In this document: positions 62,591-64,000 of the stretch, in pieces
Position numbering within the stretch: position 1 is the stretch's first letter
How the letters are laid out: every line of letters begins with the position of its first letter
Source: Liolophura sinensis
Taxonomy: Eukaryota; Mollusca; Polyplacophora; Chitonida; Chitonidae
Length of the DNA: 64,000 bases
NCBI RefSeq assembly: GCF_032854445.1
Contig: NC_088301.1
Location: 40,781,187 to 40,845,186 of the forward strand
Direction: 5' to 3'
Made by a program: the position numbers and the translations under genes
The notes under the pieces: model-generated
The model's database searches: none
Told to the model about the DNA's origin: nothing
Seen by the model: the letters and a program-made list of their open reading frames with translations, nothing else

Positions 62591-63500
62591 CCATAAAGAA
62601 ATCCATCCCCCCACGCTCTCATATAAGTCCCCCCACCATTCTCCCCTGCCCCTCAATATGTGACCACAGACAAAGGTCTTCTCTTGTGATATACTTTATT
62701 CTTTGTACATATGTCTGTCATAAATTTTATATTAAATTTTTTAGAACTAACTGAAAGTATTTTCATTATTCGTGGTGTATTGTGTATATGTGAGGCCGCA
62801 AAAGAGATTCAGCTAGTTGCTTGCCAGTCTGCTGGGCTGTCATCTCTGCCTGTTCATTAATGTGACAATACTGCTGAGGGGTAACGATGTGAGACAGATT
62901 TTACACAGTAGAAGAACGAAACCCACACCCTGTTCAGCCTGGTTTTTTTAATTACCTTGTTGAAGTTTTAATTTAAATACCTGTATTTGTTATTATTATT
63001 ATGATCATCCTTCTTGTTTTACAATTAATAACTTAAAATTGCAATGATAAGTGCTGATTTTAACTAATTGTATGAATGTAGCAAAGTGTTGCTAATGAAT
63101 ATCACATCATTACACAGTAAGTTTTCCCTTAAAAATTGCAGATAAGCAGGGCAGTTTTTCTTAATATTGGCTTAATTTATGTGTATATATACATGTATAT
63201 GTGTGTATATGTATATATATATATATATATATATTAGCAATACTGTAGTTATATATTAGATTGATGTGTAAAGAAAAGACGACAACGAACATGTGAGCAA
63301 CTCCAGGTAAAAAGAATTTCACTACAGGGAACTTTCAGACTGGCATGAGGGCTAAAAACTTGTTGTAGTGAACATTTTTGACTTGAAGATGCTCAGAAGT
63401 TCATTTTTCATTTGTTCAATGCTGTATTTGTTTTACATTTGTTCATAAAACTTGCCAAAGTGCAGAGGATAATAATAAAATTATTGTTCTTATCCCAAGA
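62591..63500 (+). other. DOCK3/4: 3' UTR (extent uncertain)
   Basis: Follows the stop directly. Possible poly(A) signals are ATTAAA at 62731 and AATAAA at 63474-63479; the second is the canonical form. Includes a TATG/TA tract at 63180-63236. No other gene features to 64000. Confidence 0.55.
63474..63479 (+). terminator. candidate poly(A) signal AATAAA
   Basis: Canonical hexamer about 0.9 kb after the stop. ATTAAA at 62731 is the nearer alternative. Choice cannot be made without transcript ends. Confidence 0.4.
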
Positions 63501-64000
63501 AAGATTAAAACCATCAATGCATGGGTTGAAATAGGTTAATATTTTTGCTTGAAAAGCAGATGGAGAACATACTGATTTTGCGTTTAGGTGCACATGTATA
63601 TGTGCCAGTTGCAGTGCATATACATGTAGCTTTAGTTAGATAATGAGACATTTACCTGTTTTGGGTTGATCTGAATGCGTTCATTGGCACTTGTAGCTTT
63701 AGTGCCCTGTGTCAGTATTTCTTAAGCTGTCCTTTCAAGGGTACAAGCAAATCTGTGTCAAAAGTTATTATAGACAGTATTTTTTATGATATACATGTAT
63801 AGTTCTATTACTTTGTATTTTAGTTTTTGTAACTTACCAACAGTTTTAATGTACTGGTACTGTAAATCATCTCTGCCATCAGGTATATGTAATAGGAACA
63901 CTTGAGAATAAGCATGAGTAAATGTATATTATGGTGTGTTTAAAAAGAGCAGTCATGATAAACTTGCCAACCTGGTGAGCAGGTGTGCAGCGAGGGTAGC

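Overview
This window is animal nuclear DNA. It is AT-rich and dense in introns, with protein-coding exons of about 50-280 bp separated by introns of 0.1-10 kb with GT...AG ends. Two tRNA-headed SINE families recur, one ending in (AAAT)n, several with clean target-site duplications. This combination and the divergence of the encoded protein suggest an invertebrate, probably a lophotrochozoan such as a mollusc or brachiopod. That placement is inference.

One gene fills nearly the whole window on the + strand: a DOCK-family Rho/Rac guanine-nucleotide exchange factor, best matched to the DOCK-B group (vertebrate DOCK3/DOCK4, Drosophila Sponge). I traced 45 coding exons (w1-w45) from 5615 to the stop codon at 62590. 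They splice in frame into about 1725 residues. The N-terminal SH3 region must lie upstream of base 1. In order the exons encode the end of the N-terminal region (w1-w7), the DHR-1/C2 lipid-binding domain (w8-w12), a long helical/armadillo-like middle (w13-w29), the DHR-2 catalytic domain (w30-w38) and a Ser/Pro-rich tail with class II SH3 ligands, including a CRK-type PPLPPK site (w39-w45). One exon (w4) carries a 1-nt frame conflict that an internal alternative acceptor would repair. One intron is GC-AG and one has the hallmarks of a U12-type (minor spliceosome) intron.

Layout: 1-5614 is 5' intronic or flanking DNA with a SINE, dispersed repeats and a decayed duplicate of exon w1. 5615-19364 holds 24 closely spaced exons, with two large minisatellites that sit against splice donors (14990-16075 and 16940-18300). 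19365-23570 is an intron with a 33-bp array. 23571-25586 holds four exons. 25587-50247 is a 25-kb stretch of three giant introns with only two tiny exons, loaded with minisatellites (39 bp, 26 bp, 33 bp), SINEs and a probable 2.7-kb DNA transposon. 50248-62590 holds the DHR-2 exons and the tail. 62591 onward is 3' UTR and flank.

The most unusual signal is that several intronic minisatellites look as though they were seeded by this gene's own exon/intron junctions. The 16.9-18.3 kb array repeats the end of exon w21 together with its GTGAGT donor. The 15-16 kb array resembles the w19 donor. The 44-48 kb array resembles the w30 end and donor. Degenerate repeats at 51.2-51.5 kb resemble the start of the following exon w32. 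Near-intact decoy donors therefore lie in series downstream of a real one. No second gene was recognised on either strand.
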